Part shown: piece after piece, positions 18,009-25,866 of the stretch
How positions within the stretch are numbered: position 1 is the first letter of the stretch
How the letters are laid out: each line of letters begins with the position of its first letter
Assembly (NCBI GenBank): GCA_022841465.1
Contig: JALHRL010000006.1
Span: forward strand, 1-64,000
DNA length: 64,000 bases
Reading direction: 5' to 3'
From: Bacteroidia bacterium
GTDB lineage: Bacteria > Bacteroidota > Bacteroidia > B-17B0 > Aurantibacillaceae
Made by a program: the position numbers and the translations under genes
The notes under the pieces: model-generated
The model's input: the letters and a program-made list of their open reading frames with translations, nothing else
Databases searched by the model: none
Told to the model about the DNA's origin: nothing

Positions 18009-19550
18009 TCAATCCCCTCCAAATCTTTTAATATCGTTACAAATAAATTGGACATTACCACTAGTTTGAATTGAGTAATAATCTACTTTGTATGAATACC
18101 ATCCTTTCTGTTCCCCTTCCCTATTTTGCTTTATGCTAAAACAAGATTTATCCATGCAGTTGCTGGAAGTATTACAAGACTTAGTGCCAGGACCGTCAAA
18201 AATTGAACAGTTTTCTGAATTGTTATTTATTTTGATTTCAAATATTTTTTTAAGCGATACTATATCAATTATAAATGCAACTTTGTTTTTTTCTAAAAGT
18301 ATGTGTTTCAATTCCCATTCAGATGGGTTAGAAGAATTTGTAAAACGCAATGTTTCATAATAAACATTTTCTACGTGGTAGAGTTGTGTACCTTTGATAG
18401 AATATATCCAAATATTTTTGTAGAAACGAGCGTATATTGAACGCGATGGATCTTTTTCGCAATCAATTATAATTTTGTTTTTTTTAAAATATGTCGGCGA
18501 AAAAAATTTTGCAGGTATTATTACTTTGCCGTTGTTATCCTTGAATCCGTATTTGTTATTTTCGAAATAAATAACTAGTTCATGATTTTCTTCTTCCACT
18601 ATAGCATCCTCCCAAAACGGATCAATTCCTTTTGTTTTATTTGTGAGTGGTATTGAATCTGCTTTTTTAATTTGGTCTTTGGGTGATGGTTCTGTTCCTT
18701 TTTCGTAGGCTTCCAACTTTTCGGCAATGCTTTTCATTTCGGCAACCGGCCAGCGCATTTGTGTAACCACAAAATTATTTATTACATGGCCCTTAGAAAT
18801 GTTCCAGTAGGCAAGTATTTCTTTAAATTTTTGGTCGTTATAACTAGGGGCTAAACCAAAAAAATCTTTCCCTTTACCTGGGCGTATACCGGGAACGCTT
18901 AAAGGCTCAACACCACTTGCTTCAAACAACAAGCCATTATTTATTTTGGTATTAAAATCACTTTTTACGTGCGGCATGGCCGAGCCAATATCGCCCATAA
19001 TTTTATAACTCTTTTTAAATTTATCTTTGTCATCATCTGTGTGTCCGCCAATGCGCCAGTTTATTTGAAATTTAACATCAAGCGGTTTCAAAGCGTTAAA
19101 GCGTTTTAATAAGTCGGGATATTTGCTGAGCATATCTTTACTTATTGTTGTATAAACCTGTTTTCCATCCTTGTTAAAATATTCAATTTGATATTTGCCA
19201 CTACTTTTCCATTGAAAATTATAGTTTTCGGTGGGCTCGTTAAACAATAACCACCAGTCGGTAACCAAAACTGCACCGCTTAATAAACCTTTTACGCTAA
19301 TGTTATTTTCTTTGTACCAACTATCTGCAGTGTTGGTTAAGCCACAAGCTGTGGGGTTGGGGTTGCTGATTCGGTTTTTTGTGCTAGTGTAGGTGTTTAA
19401 AAAATCGAGTGCTGCAATGTGGTGGCCACTAACTTTAGCCATTACACCTTGGCTTTTTAAATTGCCCGAAAGTAGGATTAGTAAATAAAGAATTGTTTTG
19501 GGAAATTCTAAACTAAATTTATATGAATTGCTTTTAAAAAAGTAGGGCAT
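18009..19550 (-). CDS. Large exported protein of unknown function with a WG-like repeat
   Basis: A 513-residue protein with an N-terminal hydrophobic stretch (FPKTILYLLILLSGNLKS) acting as a signal peptide after a short basic lead. Most of the protein is unrecognised. Around residue 345, IYFENNKYGFKDNNGKVIIP has the form of a single WG (KWG) repeat. Near the C-terminus there are several cysteines (KSCNTSSNCMDKSCFS) that may form disulfides in the periplasm. It shares a transcript direction with the following TPR-like gene. The start is the ATG at 19550, with a -7 promoter element 22 bases upstream. Confidence 0.7.
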   Translation of the reverse strand: MPYFFKSNSYKFSLEFPKTILYLLILLSGNLKSQGVMAKVSGHHIAALDFLNTYTSTKNRISNPNPTACGLTNTADSWYKENNISVKGLLSGAVLVTDWWLLFNEPTENYNFQWKSSGKYQIEYFNKDGKQVYTTISKDMLSKYPDLLKRFNALKPLDVKFQINWRIGGHTDDDKDKFKKSYKIMGDIGSAMPHVKSDFNTKINNGLLFEASGVEPLSVPGIRPGKGKDFFGLAPSYNDQKFKEILAYWNISKGHVINNFVVTQMRWPVAEMKSIAEKLEAYEKGTEPSPKDQIKKADSIPLTNKTKGIDPFWEDAIVEEENHELVIYFENNKYGFKDNNGKVIIPAKFFSPTYFKKNKIIIDCEKDPSRSIYARFYKNIWIYSIKGTQLYHVENVYYETLRFTNSSNPSEWELKHILLEKNKVAFIIDIVSLKKIFEIKINNNSENCSIFDGPGTKSCNTSSNCMDKSCFSIKQNREGEQKGWYSYKVDYYSIQTSGNVQFICNDIKRFGGD

Positions 19551-19572
19551 AAAAAAATTAGTACCAATAAAA

Positions 19573-19580
19573 CAAATATA
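19573..19580 (-). promoter_or_regulatory. Putative -7 promoter element for the 513-aa exported protein
   Basis: On the minus strand TATATTTG matches TAnnTTTG, 22 bases before the ATG at 19550. Confidence 0.45.
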
Positions 19581-19665
19581 ATATAATTTGGTTTAAGTAA
19601 TTATTATCTTAATTTTTAGTGAAATGGATAAGAGGTTTTTGAATAACGATTATAAAATTTAAAAC

Positions 19666-19977
19666 TTACTTCTTAAACTCATGCGAACTTTCTACCAAAC
19701 AAATTTGAGATAAATAACGTTTGTACCAATTTTTTGCTTGGTCTTTAGCCATTTTATGTGTTGAATGTTTACGCCAGTTTTCAATTGCTTCTTTACTTTC
19801 CCAATACGAAATAAAAATTCCGGTATTGCCATTGTTTACACTTTCGTAGCCCAGGTAACCGGATTGTTCTTGCGCCAGCTTCATGGTAAGTTCATCCATT
19901 TCTGCATAGCCTTCGCGCACTTCTTCTTTGGTAGAAGAAAAAATAACAGCGTAGTAATTTGACTTTGGAAGTGCCAT
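19666..19977 (-). CDS. Antibiotic biosynthesis monooxygenase (ABM) domain protein
   Basis: A 103-residue ferredoxin-fold protein of the ABM family. The pattern YYAVIFSSTKEEVREGYAEM, QEQSGYLGYESVNNGNTGIF and ISYWESKEAIENWRKHSTHK is typical of the YjgC/YqjZ-like members, which are heme-degrading or quinone-acting in a few cases but mostly uncharacterised. There is no signal peptide. It lies 85 bases downstream of phaC on the same strand, separated by a repeat element, so a link to polyhydroxyalkanoate metabolism is not shown. Confidence 0.85.
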   Translation of the reverse strand: MALPKSNYYAVIFSSTKEEVREGYAEMDELTMKLAQEQSGYLGYESVNNGNTGIFISYWESKEAIENWRKHSTHKMAKDQAKNWYKRYLSQICLVESSHEFKK

Positions 19978-19981
19978 TTAA

Positions 19982-20044
19982 ATTATTAATTATGAATTAT
20001 TAATTATGAATGAAGTGATTGCAATTAATTCATCATTCATAATT
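19982..20044. repeat. AT-rich tandem and inverted repeat
   Basis: ATTATTAATTATGA occurs twice head to tail (19982-19995 and 19996-20009). AATTATGAATGA (20002-20013) pairs perfectly with TCATTCATAATT (20033-20044). This fills most of the gap between phaC and the ABM gene. It looks like a dispersed AT-rich palindromic repeat and not a terminator, as the stem has no GC core. Confidence 0.6.
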
Positions 20045-20062
20045 TATCATTCAACATTTTTA

Positions 20063-21109
20063 TTAGTCTCTTTTCTTTAACCAACTAACTACGGCAGGTG
20101 CCAATTCTTTTTGTGATTTGCTTCCAACAAATACACCTATGTGTCCGCCTTTAAAACTATACAACTCTTTGTCTTTGCTTCCAACCAGGTCGTTTAACGG
20201 AGTAGTTGCAGCAGGAGGCACCAAATGATCTTCGGTAGCGTAAATGTTTAAAAGCGGCGAGGTTAAGTTTTTTAAATTTACTTTTTTACCACCTACTTCT
20301 AATTCACCTTTTATTAATTTATTTTTTTGATAAAGGTCTTGCATAAATTCGCGGAAACATTCTCCGGCTTGTGCCGGGCTTTCGCTAATCCATTTTTCCA
20401 TGCGAAGGAAGTTGAGTAATTTACTTTCATCATCAAGGCTGGCAGCAAAGGCGTGTTGTTTTTGTAATTTCATCATGGGTTTTAGCATATCAAAACCCTG
20501 ATTTAAAAAATTACCCGGAATTAAACCTTCAAAACCCTCTACCAGTTTGTCAAAATCCATGTCTTTACTCCATTTAAACAGCAAACCATCGTTGGTGCTA
20601 AAATCAATAGGGGTAACGTGTGTAACTAAGTTTTTTACTTTGTTAGGGTAAAGCGCCGAATAAATAACGCTTAAAGTACCGCCTTGGCAAATACTTAAAA
20701 TATTAATTTTTTCTACTCTGTTTTTTTTGCGTACAAAATCAACGCAATTGTTTATATAACCGTTTACATAATCATCTATATTTAAGTAACGATCAGCTCT
20801 TGTAGGAAATCCCCAATCAATCAGGTAAACATCTAAACCGGCATCCAGTAAATTTTTAATGTAGCTTCTATCGGGTTGTAAATCCAACATTTTATAGGTG
20901 TTTACCAAAGCGTAAACAATTAGCACCGGAGTTTTAAAAGTAGCTTTATCGGTTCTATCGTACTTATATAATGTAAGTTTGTCTTCGCTATACACCGCAG
21001 TTTTTGGGGTGGTAGCAATTTCAACTTCGGTAAGGTTTTTAAGTGTGTCGTAGCTTTTTGCAATTTTTTGGCCCACTTCAGCCATTTCTTTTAATAGGTT
21101 ACTTTCCAT
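20063..21109 (-). CDS. phaC: Class III polyhydroxyalkanoate synthase, catalytic subunit PhaC
   Basis: An alpha/beta hydrolase that polymerises (R)-3-hydroxyacyl-CoA into polyhydroxyalkanoate at the granule surface. The catalytic Cys is in the lipase-like box SICQGG (Cys141), Asp294 is in ATEDHLVP and His323 in GGHIGVFVG. Each lies 8 residues before its counterpart in the Allochromatium vinosum class III enzyme (149/302/331, from memory). Length 348 is right for class III. The box begins SIC where GVC is usual. The PhaE partner is encoded just upstream, with an intrinsic terminator between the two genes. No phaA, phaB or phasin gene is nearby. Confidence 0.93.
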   Translation of the reverse strand: MESNLLKEMAEVGQKIAKSYDTLKNLTEVEIATTPKTAVYSEDKLTLYKYDRTDKATFKTPVLIVYALVNTYKMLDLQPDRSYIKNLLDAGLDVYLIDWGFPTRADRYLNIDDYVNGYINNCVDFVRKKNRVEKINILSICQGGTLSVIYSALYPNKVKNLVTHVTPIDFSTNDGLLFKWSKDMDFDKLVEGFEGLIPGNFLNQGFDMLKPMMKLQKQHAFAASLDDESKLLNFLRMEKWISESPAQAGECFREFMQDLYQKNKLIKGELEVGGKKVNLKNLTSPLLNIYATEDHLVPPAATTPLNDLVGSKDKELYSFKGGHIGVFVGSKSQKELAPAVVSWLKKRD

Positions 21110-21158
21110 AACAGTTCAATTTTTAGTGTTACTAATTTATTTAAAATAAGGGAATAAA

Positions 21159-21191
21159 AAAAGCCGCCTCAAACACAAAAAGGCGGCTTTT
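21159..21191 (-). terminator. Intrinsic terminator between phaE and phaC
   Basis: AAAAGCCGCCT (21159-21169) pairs perfectly with AGGCGGCTTTT (21181-21191), giving an 11-bp GC-cored stem with an 11-base loop. In the minus-strand transcript a run of U follows the stem (21162 down to 21156). It sits after the phaE stop and before the phaC ATG. The four U on the other side would make it weakly bidirectional. Confidence 0.85.
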
Positions 21192-21212
21192 ACTCACATC
21201 AGCTATTAGCAA

Positions 21213-22565
21213 TTATTTCTTTGCTTTTTTGCTGCTCTTTTCTTCATCTAACAAATCACTAGCGCCAGATAAACTTAGTTTATTTTGAAGTTCTTTAATT
21301 TGTTTTTTTAATTCGTAAACTGTTTTGTGTAATTCTTCCACTTCGCTTTTTAATACAATAGGAAAATTACTAACTACACCTTCAAATTGTTTTTCGAAAT
21401 GTTTTTTTACATCCATTGTTAAGCCCATTGATTCAGCTTTTAATTTGCTGAAATCGTCGCTCGCAAATAAGTCTGCAAATAATTTCTCGTTAGTTTTTGT
21501 CCACTCATCGTACATTTCTTTTGCATCTGGAACTTTGGTAAGATTCTCTGGGTTTTGAAATTTTTCAGAGTATTTTTTAGCCACATCTTCCACACTTTTA
21601 CGCAATGTATCTTGTAACTGATATTGCAATTCGCTTTGTTTTAAAGCGTACTCTGTAACTTTATCCATTAAAGCAATGGTTGCTTCAATGTTTTCTTTTT
21701 CTTTACCCGGAGTAGCTAACTTTAATACCGGTTCAAAAGTTTTTGCAAACACATTGTTGTAGTTTGCATACGCTTCTTTTAATTTTTCAAAGTTATCTCC
21801 AAATAATTGAGGAAATTCTTTGCTGATATTTTGCACTTGTGCATAATATTCTTTGCTTAAGCCGTTTTGACTGGCAAAGAAGTTGTGCATTTGTTTCATG
21901 CTATTATCATAGAAATCTTTTAACTGACCACCGGTGTAAAAATCACCAAACATTTGTTTGCTTAAGTTGGTGTAGTTCTCCGGTTTAAAAAAGTTTTTAA
22001 AATCTTCCATGTTAAATTGCCCTTTTTGAATGGCGTTTAACATAGGTTGAAAAAACTCAAGCATTTTAGTATACACTTGATTTCCTTGTACAAAGTTTGA
22101 GAAAATATCTTTGTTAAAAGTACCACTCATGTTTTTGTACATGTTATCGTAAGATGAATTTAATGTTTGCATAAACGAGTTGTAAATATTAGTCCATGCA
22201 GTATTAGAATTCATAAAACCATTAACGTACTCATTAGCCGGTTTACCAAAATTATTAAAGCTGTTATAAATACTTTGGTTAAAATCAGTCATTTGTTTTG
22301 CTTGAGCCATTTGGTTGTTTAACCAATTTTTAAAAAATTCAGGAGCGTTTTGAGTATTACCCATAAAGCCATTAGAATTTTGTTGCATGCCGCTTAAAAT
22401 AGCTTGTTGTTTTTCAAACCACTCTTTTGCGATGTTTTGTGTTTCATGCATTGCGTTTCCACTTGTAAAAGAAGCTTGCATCTTTTTAGTAGAATCCATC
22501 CAATTGTTTAAAACACTTGCTTGTGCTTCTAACATCGAATCGATAATTGGATTGTTTGTTTTCAT
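21213..22565 (-). CDS. phaE: Class III polyhydroxyalkanoate synthase, subunit PhaE
   Basis: The non-catalytic subunit that pairs with PhaC in class III synthases. The 450-residue protein is almost all helical, Asn/Gln/Phe/Met-rich in the first 260 residues (WLNNQMAQAKQMTDFNQSIY and similar), with the more conserved C-terminal part (MDKVTEYALKQSELQYQLQD, KMYDEW-type PDAKEMYDEWTKTNEKLF) typical of PhaE. It ends in a coiled coil (EVEELHKTVYELKKQIKELQ) and a Lys-rich tail. It is longer than the classical 350-360 residues, the excess being in the N-terminal half. Transcription should start at the -7 element at 22669-22676. phaC follows after a terminator hairpin. Confidence 0.85.
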   Translation of the reverse strand: MKTNNPIIDSMLEAQASVLNNWMDSTKKMQASFTSGNAMHETQNIAKEWFEKQQAILSGMQQNSNGFMGNTQNAPEFFKNWLNNQMAQAKQMTDFNQSIYNSFNNFGKPANEYVNGFMNSNTAWTNIYNSFMQTLNSSYDNMYKNMSGTFNKDIFSNFVQGNQVYTKMLEFFQPMLNAIQKGQFNMEDFKNFFKPENYTNLSKQMFGDFYTGGQLKDFYDNSMKQMHNFFASQNGLSKEYYAQVQNISKEFPQLFGDNFEKLKEAYANYNNVFAKTFEPVLKLATPGKEKENIEATIALMDKVTEYALKQSELQYQLQDTLRKSVEDVAKKYSEKFQNPENLTKVPDAKEMYDEWTKTNEKLFADLFASDDFSKLKAESMGLTMDVKKHFEKQFEGVVSNFPIVLKSEVEELHKTVYELKKQIKELQNKLSLSGASDLLDEEKSSKKAKK

Positions 22566-22668
22566 TTTAATTATATTGTTATTTAATTGTTATCTATTTA
22601 CTTTTTCCAAGGTTTTAGTGTAAAATTTTGATTTACAGCTTATTAGGACATGATTTTTAAAACCTGCG

Positions 22669-22676
22669 CAAAGATA
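22669..22676 (-). promoter_or_regulatory. Putative -7 promoter element for phaE
   Basis: The minus strand reads TATCTTTG followed by CGC, an exact TAnnTTTG in the sequence context common for Bacteroidota housekeeping promoters. The distance to the phaE ATG implies a 5' leader of roughly 95 bases. Confidence 0.55.
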
Positions 22677-22781
22677 GCAAATTAATCGTGTAAAATAAAA
22701 CATTTGTCGATTAAATTAATGTTAAAAAATTGATTTGTAATGTTTTATCGATTTAGTTTCAAACTGTTATCATTTATGTAA

Positions 22782-22937
22782 ATTGATGTAAGTAATACAG
22801 AAATAGCTTCTTACATTTATAACATCAATTTAAATAAAAAAAATAACACTTTATTAATTAAACGCGAAGCCCAACGTTTAGGTTTCGATTTTTGCGGAAT
22901 TAGTAAGTCTGAATTCCTTAAAGAGGAAGCACCCCGA
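22782..22937 (+). other. In-frame upstream extension of queG without a canonical start codon
   Basis: The frame is open from 22782 (after a TAA at 22779) into queG. Its translation from about 22842 ([20 protein letters not shown] then [13 protein letters not shown]) reads like the normal N-terminus of epoxyqueuosine reductases. There is no ATG, GTG or TTG in frame before the TTG at 22938; only ATT, ATA and ATC codons are available. Confidence 0.7.
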
Positions 22938-23750
22938 TTGGAAAAGTGGTTAAGAAGCAATAAGCATGGTGAAATGAAGTACATGGAAAACTACTTCGAT
23001 AAACGCCTCAATCCTTCTTTATTGGTTAATGGCGCAAAATCGGTAATTTCCTTAATGTACAATTATTATCCTACCCAAACACAAATTGCCGATGCCCCAA
23101 AAATTAGTAAGTATGCTTTTGGAAACGATTATCACGAAGTAATAAAAGAAAAACTCAACGAATTTTTATTCTCTTTAAAAGAAAATATTGGTGATATAAA
23201 CGGACGAGCTTTTGTTGACTCTGCTCCCGTGCTTGAAAAAGCCTGGGCTGCCAAAAGCGGCTTAGGTTGGGTAGGGAAGAACAGTAATTTAATTTCTAAA
23301 CAACAGGGCTCGTTTTATTTTTTAGCCGAATTAATTATTGATTTGGAATTGGAGTATGATGGACCCATAAAAGATTATTGTGGCACCTGTACTAAATGTA
23401 TAGACGCCTGCCCAACACAAGCCATAGTAGAGCCTTATGTTGTGGATGGAAGTAAATGCATTAGTTATTTAACCATTGAATTGAAAGAAAATATCCCGAA
23501 CGAGTTTAAAAATAAAATGGATAACTGGGTTTTTGGTTGCGATGTGTGCCAAGATGTTTGTCCCTGGAATAGTTTTAGTGAACCACATCAACAACCCTTG
23601 TTTAATGACAACAGAGGATTATTAAATTTTTCAGAAAAGGAGTGGATGGAGATGACGGAAGAAACGTTTAAAAAAGTATTTGGTAAAAGCGCGGTAAAGC
23701 GCACTAAGTTTAAAGGATTAAAAAGAAATTTGGAGTTTTTAAGGAAATAG
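22938..23750 (+). CDS. queG: Epoxyqueuosine reductase QueG (5' end unresolved)
   Basis: A cobalamin-dependent iron-sulfur enzyme that reduces epoxyqueuosine to queuosine in tRNA. Given from the first canonical start (a TTG), but the true protein almost certainly begins about 30-50 residues earlier. Visible motifs: [19 protein letters not shown] with the catalytic Asp, [12 protein letters not shown], a ferredoxin-like cluster [12 protein letters not shown] (Cys148, 151, 154, 158), the extra ligand Cys174 in [15 protein letters not shown], and [11 protein letters not shown] (Cys201, 204, 208). These supply two [4Fe-4S] clusters. With the upstream part the protein would be about 310-320 residues, normal for QueG. 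It is divergent from phaE. Confidence 0.9.
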   Translation: MEKWLRSNKHGEMKYMENYFDKRLNPSLLVNGAKSVISLMYNYYPTQTQIADAPKISKYAFGNDYHEVIKEKLNEFLFSLKENIGDINGRAFVDSAPVLEKAWAAKSGLGWVGKNSNLISKQQGSFYFLAELIIDLELEYDGPIKDYCGTCTKCIDACPTQAIVEPYVVDGSKCISYLTIELKENIPNEFKNKMDNWVFGCDVCQDVCPWNSFSEPHQQPLFNDNRGLLNFSEKEWMEMTEETFKKVFGKSAVKRTKFKGLKRNLEFLRK

Positions 23751-23863
23751 CATTTTTAAAAGAGTCCTTATCCAGCAAAGGTTCAAAGCTGAGTGGGAAG
23801 TGTTATTTTAGTTAAAATTTCATTTTGCTACAAACCGTAGCAATCAATTGCTATTAATTGAGG

Positions 23864-23871
23864 TAATTTTG
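23864..23871 (+). promoter_or_regulatory. Possible -7 promoter element for the radical SAM gene
   Basis: TAATTTTG matches TAnnTTTG but lies only 4 bases before the ATG. If it is used, the mRNA would be essentially leaderless. Confidence 0.25.
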
Positions 23872-23875
23872 AATC

Positions 23876-24970
23876 ATGATAGCAGCAACAAATTTCAACA
23901 GCAACCCAACTTACTTTAAGGGCAGAGGCTCGCAGGTGAATACATTTAACCGTTTTGCCTCATTTAATTATGTTCAGGAATACAAAGAGGTATTGGATGA
24001 AGAGTTTCTTGTTAATGAAAAAACGGAGATTATTTATACTACTCCTAAAACTATTATCAATAAGGTTAATAGTCCGGATATTCCAATGGATTTTTCGGCT
24101 AACCCTTACCAAGGCTGTGAGCATGGATGCGTTTATTGTTATGCGCGCAATACGCACGAGTATTGGGGCTATAGCGCAGGATTAGAGTTTGAACAGAAAA
24201 TTATTGTAAAGAAAAACGCCGCTGAATTGTTGGAAAAAGAGTTACTGGCAAAAAGTTGGAATGTAAGGCCAATTATGCTTTCAGGAAATACAGATTGTTA
24301 CCAACCCATTGAAAAGAAAATGGAAATTACCCGGAGTATGCTAAAAGTGTTTTTAAAACTAAAACACCCTGTTGGTATTATTACAAAAAACGCACTAATA
24401 CTTCGCGATTTAGATATATTAAAAGAACTGGCAAAGCACAATCTAGTGTATGTGAATATATCCATTACCGGCTTAGATGAAAAAACCAGACAAATATTAG
24501 AACCGCGTACTTCTACATATAAAAACAGATTAAAAATAATTCAAACCTTAACAGAAAACGGTATTCCATGTGGAATTATGATGGCTCCTATTATTGCCGG
24601 AATTAATAATCAGGATATTCCGGAACTTTTAAGATTAGCCGGTCTTGCCGGAGCTCGCAGCGCCTCGTATACGATGGTGAGGTTGAATGGCGCTGTGGGT
24701 CCTGTTTTTAAAGATTGGTTGTACAAAAATTTTCCGGATAGAGCTGATAAAGTTTGGAACTTAATTTGCGATTCGCACGGAGGTAATGTAAACGACAGTC
24801 GATTTGGCGTGCGTATGCGCGGAGAAGGGAAGATGGTAGAAAGTATTAATCAAATATTTAAAATCAGTAAAAGAAGGTTTATCACCAACACACAAGAGTT
24901 TACTTTTAATAGAGATGGATTTAAAGGCAAGGTAAAAAAAGCCGAAGTACAACAAATGAGTTTGTTTTAA
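23876..24970 (+). CDS. PA0069-family radical SAM protein (spore photoproduct lyase-like)
   Basis: A 364-residue radical SAM enzyme. The [4Fe-4S] motif is CEHGCVYCYARNTHEYW (Cys81, 85, 88), preceded by the family-typical NPYQGC. Further family marks are the N-terminal KGRGSQVNTFNRF, LSGNTDCYQPIEKKMEITRS, ITGLDEKTRQILEPRTSTY, MMAPIIAGINNQDIPELL and FKDWLYKNFPDRADKVW. Members are often annotated as Rv2578c/PA0069-type or SplB-like. The reaction is unknown; DNA photoproduct repair is suggested by fold relatives but not established. It is a single-gene unit. Confidence 0.9.
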   Translation: MIAATNFNSNPTYFKGRGSQVNTFNRFASFNYVQEYKEVLDEEFLVNEKTEIIYTTPKTIINKVNSPDIPMDFSANPYQGCEHGCVYCYARNTHEYWGYSAGLEFEQKIIVKKNAAELLEKELLAKSWNVRPIMLSGNTDCYQPIEKKMEITRSMLKVFLKLKHPVGIITKNALILRDLDILKELAKHNLVYVNISITGLDEKTRQILEPRTSTYKNRLKIIQTLTENGIPCGIMMAPIIAGINNQDIPELLRLAGLAGARSASYTMVRLNGAVGPVFKDWLYKNFPDRADKVWNLICDSHGGNVNDSRFGVRMRGEGKMVESINQIFKISKRRFITNTQEFTFNRDGFKGKVKKAEVQQMSLF

Positions 24971-25009
24971 ATAGTATAAGTAAGTTCAGTTTTAATCTTA
25001 CCTAAGATC

Positions 25010-25071
25010 TTCAATCGCATCCTGAAAATCGAATCTTTAATAGAGATTTTCGACCTAAGGATGTGATTGAA
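25010..25071 (+). ncRNA. Long imperfect hairpin in the 301-base gap after the radical SAM gene
   Basis: TTCAATCGCATCCT (25010-25023) pairs with AGGATGTGATTGAA (25058-25071) over 14 positions with one G-U pair. Immediately inside, GAAAATC (25024-25030) pairs with GATTTTC (25045-25051). It is about 40 bases after the radical SAM stop and lacks a U-run, so it is not a standard terminator. I saw nothing else in the rest of the gap up to 25271 apart from AT-rich sequence. Confidence 0.45.
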
Positions 25072-25271
25072 ACTAATTTGAATTTACTGTTTGCCTATTG
25101 ACGAAAACAGGTACGAAGCTATCCTATTTTAAATTTGTTTTTCAAGTGATATGTAATTGGCTAAGTAAAGACTAAAGGTGTATAATATTTTATTTGTAAA
25201 TTTTTGAATTCACAAAACAATTAAGTGTTTTATGCGTTAAATATAATATTATTAATGTAAGTTGTTTAGCG

Positions 25272-25604
25272 ATGAGAAAACTAAGTTATATTTTTTGCTT
25301 ATTTGCCTTGTTACAATTTTCTTGTAAGAAAAGCGATAAGAATTCAACCTCAAAAAGTTCGGTTTATACCCCTGTTTGCAGCGGTACTGTATCTTTTAGC
25401 AGCAATGTTATGCCTTTAATTAATTCAAGTTGTAATACTTCCGGTTGCCACAGTAACTACAGTAATTATAATCAGATAAATGCAAATAAAGCAAACATTC
25501 GATCTAGGGTTGCCAATGGATCTATGCCAAAAAATGCAACATTATCCAACGCTCAAAAAGATATTATTTTGTGCTGGATAGATGCTGGAGCACCAAATAA
25601 TTAA
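25272..25604 (+). CDS. Small lipoprotein with a CxxxxCH heme-like motif
   Basis: A 110-residue lipoprotein: the lipobox LQFSC places Cys18 as the lipidated residue. The mature part has VCSGTVSFSSNVMPLINSSC then NTSGCH, giving Cys54-x4-Cys59-His60, and later WIDAGAPNN. The pattern (vMPLI...C....GCH...W.dAGAP.N) is that of small c-type cytochrome-like domains in Bacteroidota and planctomycete cytochrome-like proteins, where spacing is CxxCH or longer. Heme attachment with a four-residue spacer is possible but not certain. Met residues that could serve as distal ligand are in NGSMPKNAT. No partner gene is next to it. Confidence 0.75.
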   Translation: MRKLSYIFCLFALLQFSCKKSDKNSTSKSSVYTPVCSGTVSFSSNVMPLINSSCNTSGCHSNYSNYNQINANKANIRSRVANGSMPKNATLSNAQKDIILCWIDAGAPNN

Positions 25605-25684
25605 ACAAGTAATGCCTATAAAATGTAAGAAAAGTGGGTTAGATTTAAAAGATTAATGATTTTAAAGTAAAAATAAATTTGAAA

Positions 25685-25797
25685 AGCATTTTAAAATGCT
25701 GGCTTCGTGAGCTTCAGGTACTATTTTGGTATCTGTTCCGATTAACGCAATCAATATCGGGCTCCCGAAGTCATGTCTAATTTCATAAAAACGAAGC
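25685..25797. ncRNA. Three-way-junction structured intergenic element
   Basis: Core 25703-25770: stem P1 CTTCGTGAGC/GCTCCCGAAG (9 of 10 pairs) encloses two hairpins, P2 CAGGTAC/GTATCTG (25715-25721 with 25729-25735, one G-U) and P3 CCGAT/ATCGG (25738-25742 with 25756-25760). A 16-bp palindrome AGCATTTTAAAATGCT (25685-25700) precedes it, and GCTTCGT/ACGAAGC (25702-25708 with 25791-25797) could form an alternative outer pairing. It lies between convergent genes. There is no open frame of note. It may be a dispersed Bacteroidota repeat, a non-coding RNA or a two-way transcript end. Confidence 0.5.
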
Positions 25798-25866
25798 ATC
25801 AAGCACAAAACAAAAAACAACAATCATTAAATATTAATGGTTGAATTACATCTTGCTTTTTGTAGT

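Noticed and set aside
23955-24185. Small plus-strand frame inside the radical SAM gene
   Set aside because: It is an out-of-frame reading of a well-supported gene and does not resemble any protein.
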